9,459 nucleotides of DNA from Clostridiales bacterium (GCA_009778415.1 WRJV01000257.1:1-9459), one strand, 5' to 3'; positions 1 to 7,491 are shown, numbered from the stretch's first letter. Notes: generated by a model from the sequence alone, not told the origin. Numbers and translations are program-made.

Positions 1-378
1 GGGATATACAACTACCAGTACTACAACGCGATTGCAAAGTACAACAGGCTCAGGGCAAAGGACAAGAAACTCGTTGAAAAGCACCCCGAACTGGTCAAGG
101 GGATACTGGAAGACGTAAAAACGGCATACAGGAACAAGGACGACAGCGTCATAAAGCTGCTCCGCTTCTTGAAATACGAAAACATGGAAGCGTATTTCAT
201 AAAATCCAAATCCGAATACCTGGACAACAAACTTTTCGAAATCACGCTTCACGACTACGAAGGCGTCATTTTCCATTCGATAAGCACAAGGCTCCAAAAC
301 GAGCTGAAAAGGGAAGGGGTTTTTTCCGACGTCAGGAAGAAGTCGAAAATCGACGAATACGTAAACAAAAAATACTGA
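1..378 (+). CDS. C-terminal part of an unrecognised protein (5' end outside window)
   Basis: The frame is open from the first base, so only the last 125 residues and the TGA stop (376-378) are seen. The piece is charged and rich in lysine, tyrosine and aspartate, with no transmembrane segment, no signal sequence and no motif I can name. It looks mainly helical, for example the stretch around KKLVEKHPELVKGILEDV, and ends in a basic tail (VNKKY). An internal TTG at 169 and ATG at 184 exist, but the reading frame continues upstream of both without a stop, so a start there is unlikely. Only 33 bp separate it from the next gene, with no terminator between, so the two are probably co-transcribed. 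The neighbour is a cell-surface glycosidase, which might hint at an envelope role, but nothing in this fragment shows that. The frame is certain; the function is unknown. Confidence 0.75.
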   Translation, partial: GIYNYQYYNAIAKYNRLRAKDKKLVEKHPELVKGILEDVKTAYRNKDDSVIKLLRFLKYENMEAYFIKSKSEYLDNKLFEITLHDYEGVIFHSISTRLQNELKREGVFSDVRKKSKIDEYVNKKY

Positions 379-411
379 AGAAATTAAGTAGAACAAAAAG
401 AGGAAGGGCAA

Positions 412-2823
412 ATGAGAATAACAGCCGGATACAGGATTTTTGCCGCAGCCGTGGCTATGGCAGTGATCATATCAACTTGCACAGGGTTCACGTACTACAA
501 CGGTTTTGGGACCGTGTACTTTGATGCGCACAAGCAGATATTCAAGGGGGCGGTATTCAAAGAACAGATGGCTTGGCACGAGGGCAACGGGATGGAGCAC
601 GCGTACATGGTCGAAGCGAACCTGGCAGAGAGCAATTTGAAGCCGCTGGTGTTCAACGGGGAAGTCAGGGCGACATATACCGTGGGGTCCATGCTGCAGT
701 ACCTGGAGGACCAGGGGTACAAAGCGGTTGCGGCTATCAACGGGGACATCTTCGATACGTCCAGGGGCACGCCGAAGGGCACCGTCATCCATGGCGGCGT
801 CATCGTCACGTCAGGATACGGGCCGGACAGGGTGATAGCATTTGACCGGGACGGCCGCGCTTCCATGAAGTACACCACTTTGTCCTACGCGATAAAGGGC
901 ACTATCGGGTTTGAATATGAAGAAGAGTACTATGAAAAAGACATCATTCGCGACATAGATTTTGTTAACGTCCCATACGGCGCAGCCAAGGGGCTCCACC
1001 TGTTCAACAGGCACTACGCGTCCTCTACGAGGACGGTGGGGGAATGCATCGAAGTGGTGATCGACTGCGGCAGCGGCGAGAACACCCAGCTGAGGGCAGG
1101 GGGCACTATCTGGGGCGTCGTCAAGTCGGTGAACCCCGGAGGGTCGGACACGCCCATCGGCGACACGGAACTGGTGCTGTCAACGACAGTGGGCTCAGGC
1201 TCCGCTGCAGACATCTCCTTTTTGATCCCTGGGAGCGAAGTTGAAATAACTGTGACGGACACCGGCGGGGCTTACGGTTTTGAAAACGTCACAGAGGCCA
1301 TGGGCCTTTATTATTCCATAGTTGAGAACGGCCAGGTCGTTACGTCAGGCAGCGAAATCCACCCGAGGACGGCGCTGGGGATAAAGCGCGACGGGTCGAT
1401 TGTACTTTACGTGGTCGACGGCAGGCAGGTCATGCACTCACGAGGCTTGAATTTGGTAGACTTGGCGAACCATATGCTGTCATTGGGCTGCACGGACGCC
1501 TTCAACCTTGACGGGGGGGGCTCAAGCGTCCTTTACGCCAGGTTCCCCGGCATAGACGAACGGCCCACCCTTAAAAACTCACCGTCCGAAATGCCGCAGA
1601 GGAGGGTGGCAAACGCGCTTTTCCTCGTGTACACTGACACGGCAGCAGGATCGGCGGAAATGCTGCACGTGTACCCAGCCAAATCGTACGCGATGCCGGG
1701 CGCTGACGTGGCGCTGAAAGCCTACGCGTCCAACGCGCTCTACGAAAAAGCCAGCGCCCCGGGGAACATAAGCTATTATGTGGAACCCGGCAAAGGCAGC
1801 ATAACCGGCAGCGGGGTGTTTACTGCCGGGGATTACGACGGCATCGTTGAAATCGAGGCTTCAGCAGGGCGTCTAACGGGGTCGACCGAAGTCGAAATAG
1901 TAAAAAACGTCACATTCAGCGCATCCGTCAACAAGCTGTTCATTGAACCTTCGCAAGAAGCGCACATCGACGTGATTGCCAGGAGCGGCATAATAGAAGT
2001 AAACTCGAAGAACAGCCTGTTTGAATGGGGCTGCGACGGCAACATCGGCGAGGTTGACGAAAACGGGAATTTTACAGCCGGCGCCATGGGGGCGCAGACC
2101 GGCAGCATTTACATAGGATACGGCGGCAAAACAGTTGAAGTTCCTGTACAGGTGGGGCTTATGTCGATCGACTTTGACGATACCGGCGAGCATTGGGCAA
2201 GGGACTACATCGGGAAACTTGCGGCCAGGGGCGTCCTCAACGGCATGGGCGACAACATGTTCATGCCGGACGACAGCCTGACAAGGGCCCAGTTCTTGAC
2301 TATGCTTGCCAAGTCGCTCTACGGCGCAGACACGGGAAGCGCGCAGCCGGCGCCTTTCGAGGACGTGGACGAAAGCGAGTGGTATTACAATTACGTCAAC
2401 TGGGGATATGAAAACGGCATTGTAAAGGGCATGAGCGAAACGTCGTTCGCCCCGGGCGACAAGATCACAAGGGAGCAGATGACGGTGATGCTGTGCAATT
2501 TCGCAAGGTACCTTGACTTTGGAATTCCCCAGACAGCCGACAGCATTGCTTTCACAGACCAAGGCTTGATAAGCGACTGGGCAATTGACTACGTTGGCAC
2601 GATCGTGGGTGCGGGGATCATGAACGGCATGCCGGAAGGGGATTTTCAGCCCCAAGGCAACGCCACAAGGGCGCAGGCGGCCAAAGTGCTGTACATATTC
2701 TGCGACATCAGGGACGGAATCGAGATCACAGCCAGCGGCGTTGAGGACGATGAAGACGAAGAAACAATAGTAGAACCAGAAGGCGATGAAGAAACTATCG
2801 AATCAGGCGAGGTGTACATATGA
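412..2823 (+). CDS. SLH-anchored phosphodiester glycosidase (NAGPA-like) exoprotein
   Basis: This 803-residue exported protein has a phosphodiester glycosidase domain of the NAGPA family (PF09992). Characterised members cleave sugar-1-phosphodiester bonds; bacterial ones are thought to act on envelope glycans or modified sugars. A signal peptide covers about residues 1-26 (hydrophobic AAAVAMAVIIS). Family landmarks are AINGDIF (108-114), HPRTALG (317-323) and NLDGGGSS (365-372). Residues ~415-580 look like two bacterial Ig-like modules. Three SLH domains follow (about 587-640, 647-700, 713-768), each with the D-W or H-W then TRAQ/TREQ pattern, which usually bind pyruvylated secondary cell-wall polymer. 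A very acidic tail (VEDDEDEETIVEPEGDEE) ends the protein. The ATG is preceded by AGGAAGGG at 401-408. The stop overlaps the next start by 4 bp. Domain calls are strong; the real substrate is unknown. Confidence 0.93.
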   Translation: MRITAGYRIFAAAVAMAVIISTCTGFTYYNGFGTVYFDAHKQIFKGAVFKEQMAWHEGNGMEHAYMVEANLAESNLKPLVFNGEVRATYTVGSMLQYLEDQGYKAVAAINGDIFDTSRGTPKGTVIHGGVIVTSGYGPDRVIAFDRDGRASMKYTTLSYAIKGTIGFEYEEEYYEKDIIRDIDFVNVPYGAAKGLHLFNRHYASSTRTVGECIEVVIDCGSGENTQLRAGGTIWGVVKSVNPGGSDTPIGDTELVLSTTVGSGSAADISFLIPGSEVEITVTDTGGAYGFENVTEAMGLYYSIVENGQVVTSGSEIHPRTALGIKRDGSIVLYVVDGRQVMHSRGLNLVDLANHMLSLGCTDAFNLDGGGSSVLYARFPGIDERPTLKNSPSEMPQRRVANALFLVYTDTAAGSAEMLHVYPAKSYAMPGADVALKAYASNALYEKASAPGNISYYVEPGKGSITGSGVFTAGDYDGIVEIEASAGRLTGSTEVEIVKNVTFSASVNKLFIEPSQEAHIDVIARSGIIEVNSKNSLFEWGCDGNIGEVDENGNFTAGAMGAQTGSIYIGYGGKTVEVPVQVGLMSIDFDDTGEHWARDYIGKLAARGVLNGMGDNMFMPDDSLTRAQFLTMLAKSLYGADTGSAQPAPFEDVDESEWYYNYVNWGYENGIVKGMSETSFAPGDKITREQMTVMLCNFARYLDFGIPQTADSIAFTDQGLISDWAIDYVGTIVGAGIMNGMPEGDFQPQGNATRAQAAKVLYIFCDIRDGIEITASGVEDDEDEETIVEPEGDEETIESGEVYI

Positions 2824-4067
2824 TAAAAACAAGAAAACTAAATTGCGGTACAGTGATGGTGCTGGAGCACATCCCTTACGTCCAGTCGGCCTCTATCGGC
2901 ATATGGGCGAGGGCGGGCGCCGTCAACGAAACCAAGAAAAACGCAGGGGTGTCCCACTTGATCGAACACATGATGTTCAAAGGCACAGAGACGAGGAGCG
3001 CAAAACAGATAGCCGAAGACGCGGACAAGATCGGAAGCCAGATGAACGCTTTTACGACAAAAGAGGCCACATGCTACTACATCAAAACGCTCACAACTAA
3101 CATTCGCGAATCCGTCGACATATTGATGGACATGTTTTTGAATTCAACGTATGACAACAATGAACTGGCAAAAGAGAAGCTTGTCATAATTGAAGAAATG
3201 AAAATGATTGAAGATTCCCCCGAGGACGACATACACGACATAATCTGCGGGCAGGTGTTCAAAGGCATGCCGCTGGCGCAGCCGGTCATAGGCACGAAAG
3301 GCTCTGTTTCGGGCATTACACGAAGCATCATCAAAAACTACATCGAAAACGAATACACGAAAGACAGCATAGTCGTTTCCGTGGCAGGAAGGTATGACGA
3401 GGAAGAGCTGGTGGGCATGTTCGAAGGGATGTTCGACCGGCTAAAGGGCGGGAAAACGGTGCCAGCCCATGGCGAAACGCCACATTCCCCCACGTACAGG
3501 GTTAAGGTAAAAGACATTGAGCAGACGCACATATGCATGGGCATCAGAGGCGTCAAGATCGAGGACGAAAGGTTTTACGCGCTGATGGTGCTAAACAACA
3601 TCCTTGGCGGCAGCATGAGCTCGCGGCTTTTCCAGAGCATCAGGGAGGAAAAAGGGCTTGCGTATTCGGTGTATTCGGCAAGCAGTTCGTTTGTTGACGA
3701 CGGCATATTCAGCATATACGCAGCTGTAAGCCATGAAAAAGCGGCAGACGCAATTTCGGCCATCAGGGAGGAGCTGTTAAAACTGAAGAAGGAAGGCGTG
3801 GCCGCAGACGAGCTTTCCGCAGCCAAAGAGCAGCTTAAGGGAGGCTATATTTTCGGCCAGGAGAACGTGAGCGGCAGGATGTTCGCAAACGGAAAGAACA
3901 TGGCTTTGCTCGGCAGGGTCTATTTGCCGGAGGAAGTGATAGCCGGGATCGACAAAGTCACAAACTCGGGACTAGAAGACGCTTCCGGGTTTATAAACGA
4001 TTTCAGCAAGTACTCTGCGACCATCATAACAAACAGAAAGGCGGATTTAAAAAAGTGGATGCTATGA
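2820..4067 (+). CDS. M16 family zinc peptidase (processing-peptidase-like)
   Basis: This 415-residue protein is a single-unit M16 (pitrilysin/insulinase clan) metallopeptidase, similar in size and layout to the Bacillus YmxG/MlpA and mitochondrial processing peptidase-beta group. The inverted zinc motif HLIEH is at residues 46-50, with E49 the expected base, and IIEEMKM at 123-129 supplies the third metal ligand about 76 residues on. The segment AGVSHLIEHMMFKGTETR is typical of active members. The C-terminal half carries the conserved RLFQSIREEKGLAYSVYS (269-286), which helps bind substrate. There is no signal peptide or membrane segment, so it is probably cytoplasmic. Its ATG overlaps the stop of the SLH gene (ATGA), with GAGGTG just upstream, and its own stop overlaps the dgt start in the same way. 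The family is sure; the substrate cannot be read from sequence. Confidence 0.94.
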   Translation: MIKTRKLNCGTVMVLEHIPYVQSASIGIWARAGAVNETKKNAGVSHLIEHMMFKGTETRSAKQIAEDADKIGSQMNAFTTKEATCYYIKTLTTNIRESVDILMDMFLNSTYDNNELAKEKLVIIEEMKMIEDSPEDDIHDIICGQVFKGMPLAQPVIGTKGSVSGITRSIIKNYIENEYTKDSIVVSVAGRYDEEELVGMFEGMFDRLKGGKTVPAHGETPHSPTYRVKVKDIEQTHICMGIRGVKIEDERFYALMVLNNILGGSMSSRLFQSIREEKGLAYSVYSASSSFVDDGIFSIYAAVSHEKAADAISAIREELLKLKKEGVAADELSAAKEQLKGGYIFGQENVSGRMFANGKNMALLGRVYLPEEVIAGIDKVTNSGLEDASGFINDFSKYSATIITNRKADLKKWML

Positions 4068-5077
4068 TGTGCAGGGAGGGCCTTGAGGAAAGGGAGAAGG
4101 AAAACCTCTCGCCCCGCGCAGCAAAATCCTGCGAGACGAAGGGGAGGCTTTGCCCTGAAGAAAAATGCAGCATCAGGACGGATTACCAGCGGGACAGGGA
4201 CCGGATAATACATTCAAAGGCTTTTCGCCGGCTCATGCACAAGACTCAGGTTTTTCTGGCGCCGGAGGGGGATCATTTCAGGACAAGGCTGACTCATACG
4301 ATTGAAGTGTCACAGATCGCGAGGACGATTGCAAGAGGGCTGTCCCTGAACGAAGACCTGACGGAAGCGATTGCCCTTGGCCACGACCTGGGGCACACGC
4401 CGTTTGGGCACAGCGGAGAAGACGTGCTCGACAAACTGCACGAAGGCGGTTTCAAACACAACGTGCAGAGCCTGAGAGTCGTCGACGTGCTCGAAGGGAA
4501 GAAAGGCGTAAACGGAAGGGGGCTCAACCTCACGTTTGAAGTCAGGGACGGGATAGCTTGCCACACCGGGAGCGCGGCGCCGAAGACGCTTGAAGGCCAG
4601 GTAGTAAGGGTTAGCGACAGGATCGCTTACATCAACCACGACATTGACGACGCCCTGCGGAGCGGGATAATATCAGTGAACGACCTGCCCAAGGACTGTA
4701 TCCAAAGGCTTGGGGGCGACCACAGCAGCAGGATAAACACCCTTGTTACGGACGTTATGGCAAACAGCCTGTCCGGCGCGGCAATATCGATGAGCGGTGA
4801 ATGCGCTGAATGCATGGGCAAGCTGAGGTCATTCATGTTTGAAGAAGTCTACCACAGCCCAAAAGTGAAAAAATACGAGGACCTTGACAGAGTCGAAAAA
4901 GCGATAAAGCATCTGTACGAGCACTATTGCGCAAACCCCGGGCGGCTTCCGGATGAGCTGCGTGCGATGATCGGCGAGTTCGGGCTGCGAGAGATGGTCA
5001 AGGACTATGTTGCGGGGATGACGGACAGGTTTGCCATGAATCTTTACGATGATATTTCATCATTGTGTTCTACATAA
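4064..5077 (+). CDS. dgt: Deoxyguanosinetriphosphate triphosphohydrolase (HD-domain dGTPase)
   Basis: Cytoplasmic dNTP triphosphohydrolase that splits dGTP to deoxyguanosine and triphosphate, adjusting nucleotide pools. It is about 337 residues, the usual size of the short dGTPase-like type in Clostridia. Numbered from ATG 4064, the signature begins with YQRDRDRIIHSKAFRRLMHK (41-60), then RTRLTHTIEVSQIARTIARG. HD metal ligands are H78, H107-D108 in LGHDLGHTPFGHSGE, and the late aspartate in SDRIAYINHDIDDA. GFKHNVQSLRVVDVLE is also typical, although many relatives have Glu where this has Val after KHN. The frame extends to a GTG at 4055, and ATGs lie at 4064 and 4067. I chose 4064 because it forms the same ATGA overlap with the preceding stop as the upstream junction; the ribosome site is weak, which fits translational coupling. 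A terminator follows at 5141. Confidence 0.94.
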   Translation: MMCREGLEEREKENLSPRAAKSCETKGRLCPEEKCSIRTDYQRDRDRIIHSKAFRRLMHKTQVFLAPEGDHFRTRLTHTIEVSQIARTIARGLSLNEDLTEAIALGHDLGHTPFGHSGEDVLDKLHEGGFKHNVQSLRVVDVLEGKKGVNGRGLNLTFEVRDGIACHTGSAAPKTLEGQVVRVSDRIAYINHDIDDALRSGIISVNDLPKDCIQRLGGDHSSRINTLVTDVMANSLSGAAISMSGECAECMGKLRSFMFEEVYHSPKVKKYEDLDRVEKAIKHLYEHYCANPGRLPDELRAMIGEFGLREMVKDYVAGMTDRFAMNLYDDISSLCST

Positions 5078-5140
5078 TATACATTGTTTGAAATAAATAA
5101 CATAAGAATGATTAATTTTCCAATATCTACTAAACTTTCC

Positions 5141-5174
5141 AATGGCTTGATAGCTTGCAATCAAGCCGTTTTTT
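5141..5174 (+). terminator. Rho-independent terminator after dgt
   Basis: GGCTTGAT (5144-5151) pairs perfectly with ATCAAGCC (5160-5167) around an 8-nt loop. The stem is lengthened outward by AAT against GTT (two A-T pairs and one T-G wobble). A run of six T follows at 5169-5174. It sits 63 bp after the dgt stop on the + strand. The opposite strand has no T-run after the hairpin, so it acts one way only. It closes the left operon and isolates the next promoter. Confidence 0.9.
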
Positions 5175-5213
5175 GGATTAGATAAAAAAGTCAAAATAAG
5201 CTAAAATTACATA

Positions 5214-5241
5214 TTGACATTCTTGATGAAAAGAGTATACT
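5214..5241 (+). promoter_or_regulatory. Sigma-A-type promoter for the adhesin gene
   Basis: A perfect -35 TTGACA (5214-5219) and a -10 TATACT (5236-5241) are separated by 16 bp. A second TATACT at 5241-5246 would give a 21-bp spacer and is less likely to be used. The region is AT-rich and comes directly after the dgt terminator. Transcription should start near 5248, giving a leader of about 130 nt before the GTG at 5381. Confidence 0.8.
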
Positions 5242-5247
5242 ATACTT

Positions 5248-5380
5248 AATTCTACATTTTTGTTTAAAAATATGAATTAAATGTGCAAATTGGATATCAC
5301 TCAGGGGTTCAAATGGTGACAATTACACTATTTGTTTGTGAAAAATAAACATTTTATCACTTTCAGGGGAGGGGAACATT
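5248..5380 (+). promoter_or_regulatory. Structured 5' leader of the adhesin mRNA
   Basis: Two adjacent stem-loops can be drawn by hand. The first pairs CAAATGGTG (5310-5318) with CACTATTTG (5326-5334), nine pairs including one G-T wobble, with a 7-nt loop. The second pairs GTGAAAAAT (5338-5346) with ATTTTATCAC (5351-5360), nine pairs with one bulged A and an AAAC loop, and ends six bases before the ribosome binding site GGGGAGGGG (5366-5374). GTGA at 5316-5319 could instead pair with TCAC at 5357-5360, so alternative folds are possible. Neither hairpin is followed by a proper T-run, so control of translation is more likely than termination. It does not resemble any riboswitch class I know. 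The rest of the 303-bp gap from 5078 holds only the terminator and promoter. Confidence 0.5.
5313..5348 (+). CDS. Possible 11-residue leader peptide (MVTITLFVCEK)
   Basis: A short open frame ATG...TAA lies inside the leader and is preceded by AGGGG (5303-5307) five bases before its ATG, a good ribosome site. Its start codon lies in the 5' arm of the first stem-loop and its stop in the loop of the second, so ribosome movement would change both folds. The peptide has no run of a single amino acid of the kind used in classical attenuation. It may be chance; the spacing of the ribosome site is the main support. Confidence 0.3.
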   Translation: MVTITLFVCEK

Positions 5381-7468
5381 GTGATTAGAGAGATTTTTTT
5401 AATGGAGAAAACGAATAATAAGCGGCTGCCCATAATCTTTTTGGTGCTGGCGTTTTTTGTTTTTTCGTTGACAGCCGGGGCTTTGGCAGATGAGACAAAT
5501 CTTGCAGATGAAACAAATCTTGCAGATGAAACAAATCTGGCAGGCGAAAACGCGCCGGATGAATGCGCCGGCGACTCGCTTGAGCTGTGGCTGCAGGAAG
5601 AAGGCGGCGAGGGGCTCTTCGAGCTTGAGCCGTGTTTCGAGCCACAGGAAACCTCCAATACCGGCGCGGTCGAAGTCTCAGCCGAAGCTGAGCTTCGCGT
5701 CGCTGCCGGCGCCGGGCAAGCCGGCGGGCCTGTTACGATCAGGCTCATGAATACGGTAAGCCTGACAGGCAGCCCGCTTATGATCCCCGCAGGAATGGAT
5801 GTGACATTGGTGGGCGGCGGCTTTGGCGATGTTGCCCTTGAAGGCGAGGACGGCCAATACACCATACAGGTCGAGGGCGAGGCAAACCTCACCATCGACG
5901 GCATTGTTGTAACCCATAACGCAGGCTCCGGCGGTAACGGGGGAGGAATCAGGGTGTCTCCCGGCGGCATGCTGGTTATCGAGAGCGGCAAGGTGTCCGG
6001 CAATTCGACAACAGATCTTGGCGGCGGGGTGTTCATAACAAGAAACGGCACGTTTACGATGAACGGGGGCGAGATTTCAGGCAACACCGGCAGCTCCGGT
6101 GGAGTAAGGAACGACGGCGCCTTCACGATGACAGGCGGGCAGATAACCGGCAACACAGGCTTGCTGTTCGGCGGAGGGGTTTACAACAACGGCAGCACCG
6201 ATTTTACGATTGCCGGCGGAGAGATTTCGGGCAACCGGGCACCGCAGGGCGGTGGCGTTTACAATGTGGGCAGCAATGCGGTCAGGATGGAAGGCGGCAC
6301 AATCGCCGGCAACGAAGTTTCCCTGTACGGCGGCGGCGTCTACAATGGAGGCAGCAGCACGTTTATCATGTCCGGCGGAGAGATATCAGGCAACAGGGCG
6401 GTCTGCGGAGGCGGCGGCGTGATCAACAACGGCGTATTTGAGATGGCGGCGAGCTATGCGGGCGAGAGGCCTGTCATATCAGGCAACGCTGTTTCAGGGC
6501 AGGCGCCGTACAGCAGCGGCGGTGGGCTTTACAATACAGGCACAGGCACGTTTCTTTTGGCAAACGGCGAAATATCAGGCAACACAGCAGTTCGCGGCGG
6601 CGGAGTGTACAACGACAGGAGCGGAGCCAACGCCATTGCCACATTTGTTATGGCGAGCGGCGAGATAGCGGCGAACAGCGCCGTCGACGGTGGCGGGGCA
6701 TACAACAGCGGCGTGTTTATAATAGAAACCGGCGAAGTTTCCGGCAATACTGCAGACGTCAACGGTGGCGGGATATTCACAAGCTACAGCGACCTCAACC
6801 AGTTGAGCGTGGGGCCCTTTGCAGAGTTTTCAGACAACACCGCATCAAAGTCCTGCGACCGAAACCCGGAAGACGACGATCTGTACGACGAGCAGATAAA
6901 ATGCATCCATTGGACCTCACCGATGACGCAGGGGTACAACAACTACGACATCAGCTACGCGTTTGAAGCGGTAGCCGCTGAAGCGACCGTGACCTTCAAC
7001 GGAAATGGCGGAACAGTTTTGCCGGGGAACGAATCACGGACAGTCGCCCTTGGCGCTTCACTTGAAAACCACATGCCAGTCGACCCGTCATGGGCCGGTC
7101 ATATTTTTGATAGCTGGAACACAGCGGCAGATGGTTCGGGCACAGCCTTTACACCACAGACAACTGTCGAAAGCGACATTACGGTTTATGCGCAATGGAG
7201 CCTTGCTGAAAGCGACAAAAAAAGCAGCGGCAAGAAGGACTCGTCCGGCGCACTGCAGCCTCCACCCTCAGTTTCTGTGCCTGACGACCCAATACCTGCC
7301 GCTGCTGTTCCATCTTTGGACCACTCTTCTGCCGACATAGCCGGCGAGGATCCGCTGCTAGGCGACATCCCGGCGACTGGCCTTGGAGGAGAGGAAATCC
7401 CATTCCTGCTTGCAGTAGCATCGCTTGCGGCGATGCTGACAGCCCGGCACAATAGAAAGAAGGAGTAG
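5381..7468 (+). CDS. Cell-wall-anchored adhesin-like protein: beta-helix, InlB-type repeat, sortase-like signal
   Basis: A 695-residue surface protein. The signal peptide has a basic n-region (EKTNNKR) and hydrophobic core 16-33, with cleavage likely after A34-L35-A36. Three ADETNL units follow at once. Residues 187-490 contain about 11 Gly-rich rungs of the form GGGVYN-x-FTM-GGEISGN, as in right-handed beta-helix, Pmp-like adhesins. A capping segment (about 491-530) holds C492 and C508 and the recurrent phrase WTSPMTQGYNNYDISY. Residues 535-606 match the Listeria-Bacteroides repeat (VTFNGNGG...FDSWNTAADGSGT...VYAQW). A Ser/Pro-rich spacer leads to IPATG (663-667), a membrane segment and RHNRKKE, the layout of a sortase substrate. 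GTG at 5381 has a strong ribosome site (GGGGAGGGG, 6-nt spacer); ATG 5402 also fits the signal peptide but has only GAGAG upstream. The ligand is unknown. Confidence 0.88.
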   Translation: MIREIFLMEKTNNKRLPIIFLVLAFFVFSLTAGALADETNLADETNLADETNLAGENAPDECAGDSLELWLQEEGGEGLFELEPCFEPQETSNTGAVEVSAEAELRVAAGAGQAGGPVTIRLMNTVSLTGSPLMIPAGMDVTLVGGGFGDVALEGEDGQYTIQVEGEANLTIDGIVVTHNAGSGGNGGGIRVSPGGMLVIESGKVSGNSTTDLGGGVFITRNGTFTMNGGEISGNTGSSGGVRNDGAFTMTGGQITGNTGLLFGGGVYNNGSTDFTIAGGEISGNRAPQGGGVYNVGSNAVRMEGGTIAGNEVSLYGGGVYNGGSSTFIMSGGEISGNRAVCGGGGVINNGVFEMAASYAGERPVISGNAVSGQAPYSSGGGLYNTGTGTFLLANGEISGNTAVRGGGVYNDRSGANAIATFVMASGEIAANSAVDGGGAYNSGVFIIETGEVSGNTADVNGGGIFTSYSDLNQLSVGPFAEFSDNTASKSCDRNPEDDDLYDEQIKCIHWTSPMTQGYNNYDISYAFEAVAAEATVTFNGNGGTVLPGNESRTVALGASLENHMPVDPSWAGHIFDSWNTAADGSGTAFTPQTTVESDITVYAQWSLAESDKKSSGKKDSSGALQPPPSVSVPDDPIPAAAVPSLDHSSADIAGEDPLLGDIPATGLGGEEIPFLLAVASLAAMLTARHNRKKE
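5486..5539 (+). repeat. 18-bp tandem repeat, three copies, encoding ADETNL units
   Basis: Three consecutive 18-bp units begin GCAGATGA and differ only by one G/A change in the first copy and a final T/G in the third; a decayed fourth unit (GCAGGCGAAAAC) follows. The repeat keeps the frame and starts at the signal-peptidase site, so copy-number change would lengthen or shorten the mature N-terminus by six residues without breaking the gene. Confidence 0.9.
5939..6840 (+). repeat. Degenerate protein-level repeats of the beta-helix (about 11 rungs)
   Basis: Units of about 24-36 codons each start with GGG(V/I/L/A), then YN or FI, a hydrophobic F-x-M strand, GGEISGN or GEVSGN, and a short turn. 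DNA identity between units is modest and patchy, so this is an old protein repeat rather than a recent DNA duplication. The repeating codons also keep other frames open, which explains long shadow frames here on both strands. Confidence 0.8.
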
Positions 7469-7476
7469 TATAAAGA

Positions 7477-7491
7477 GCGCATTCGATGCGC
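7477..7491 (+). promoter_or_regulatory. Intercistronic hairpin between adhesin and Sel1 genes
   Basis: GCGCAT (7477-7482) pairs perfectly with ATGCGC (7486-7491) around a TCG loop. It lies eight bases after the adhesin stop and is followed by AATATGGG rather than a T-run, so it is not a normal intrinsic terminator. In a bicistronic mRNA it could slow 3' decay of the adhesin part or partly separate the two messages. Confidence 0.45.

Noticed and set aside
412..495. Lipoprotein signal in the SLH protein (ISTC)
   Set aside because: Threonine before the cysteine does not fit the lipobox, and the SLH domains already provide anchoring.
1873..2655. 260-codon open frame on the minus strand
   Set aside because: It lies entirely inside the SLH-domain gene, has no ribosome site or family resemblance, and its amino-acid make-up is that of an antisense shadow.
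4055..4063. GTG at 4055 as dgt start
   Set aside because: Possible, but ATG 4064 gives the same ATGA overlap as the upstream junction, and the extra three residues are not part of the conserved domain.
5486..5539. CRISPR-like array
   Set aside because: The units are directly adjacent with no spacers and encode an in-frame peptide repeat.
5490..5750. + strand frame starting with repeated MRQILQMKQILQ
   Set aside because: This is the 18-bp repeat read in another frame of the adhesin gene, with no ribosome site of its own.
5323..6156. 277-codon minus-strand frame opposite the adhesin gene
   Set aside because: Rich in Pro and Ser because it reads the complement of Gly-rich repeat codons; the + strand protein has clear domains.
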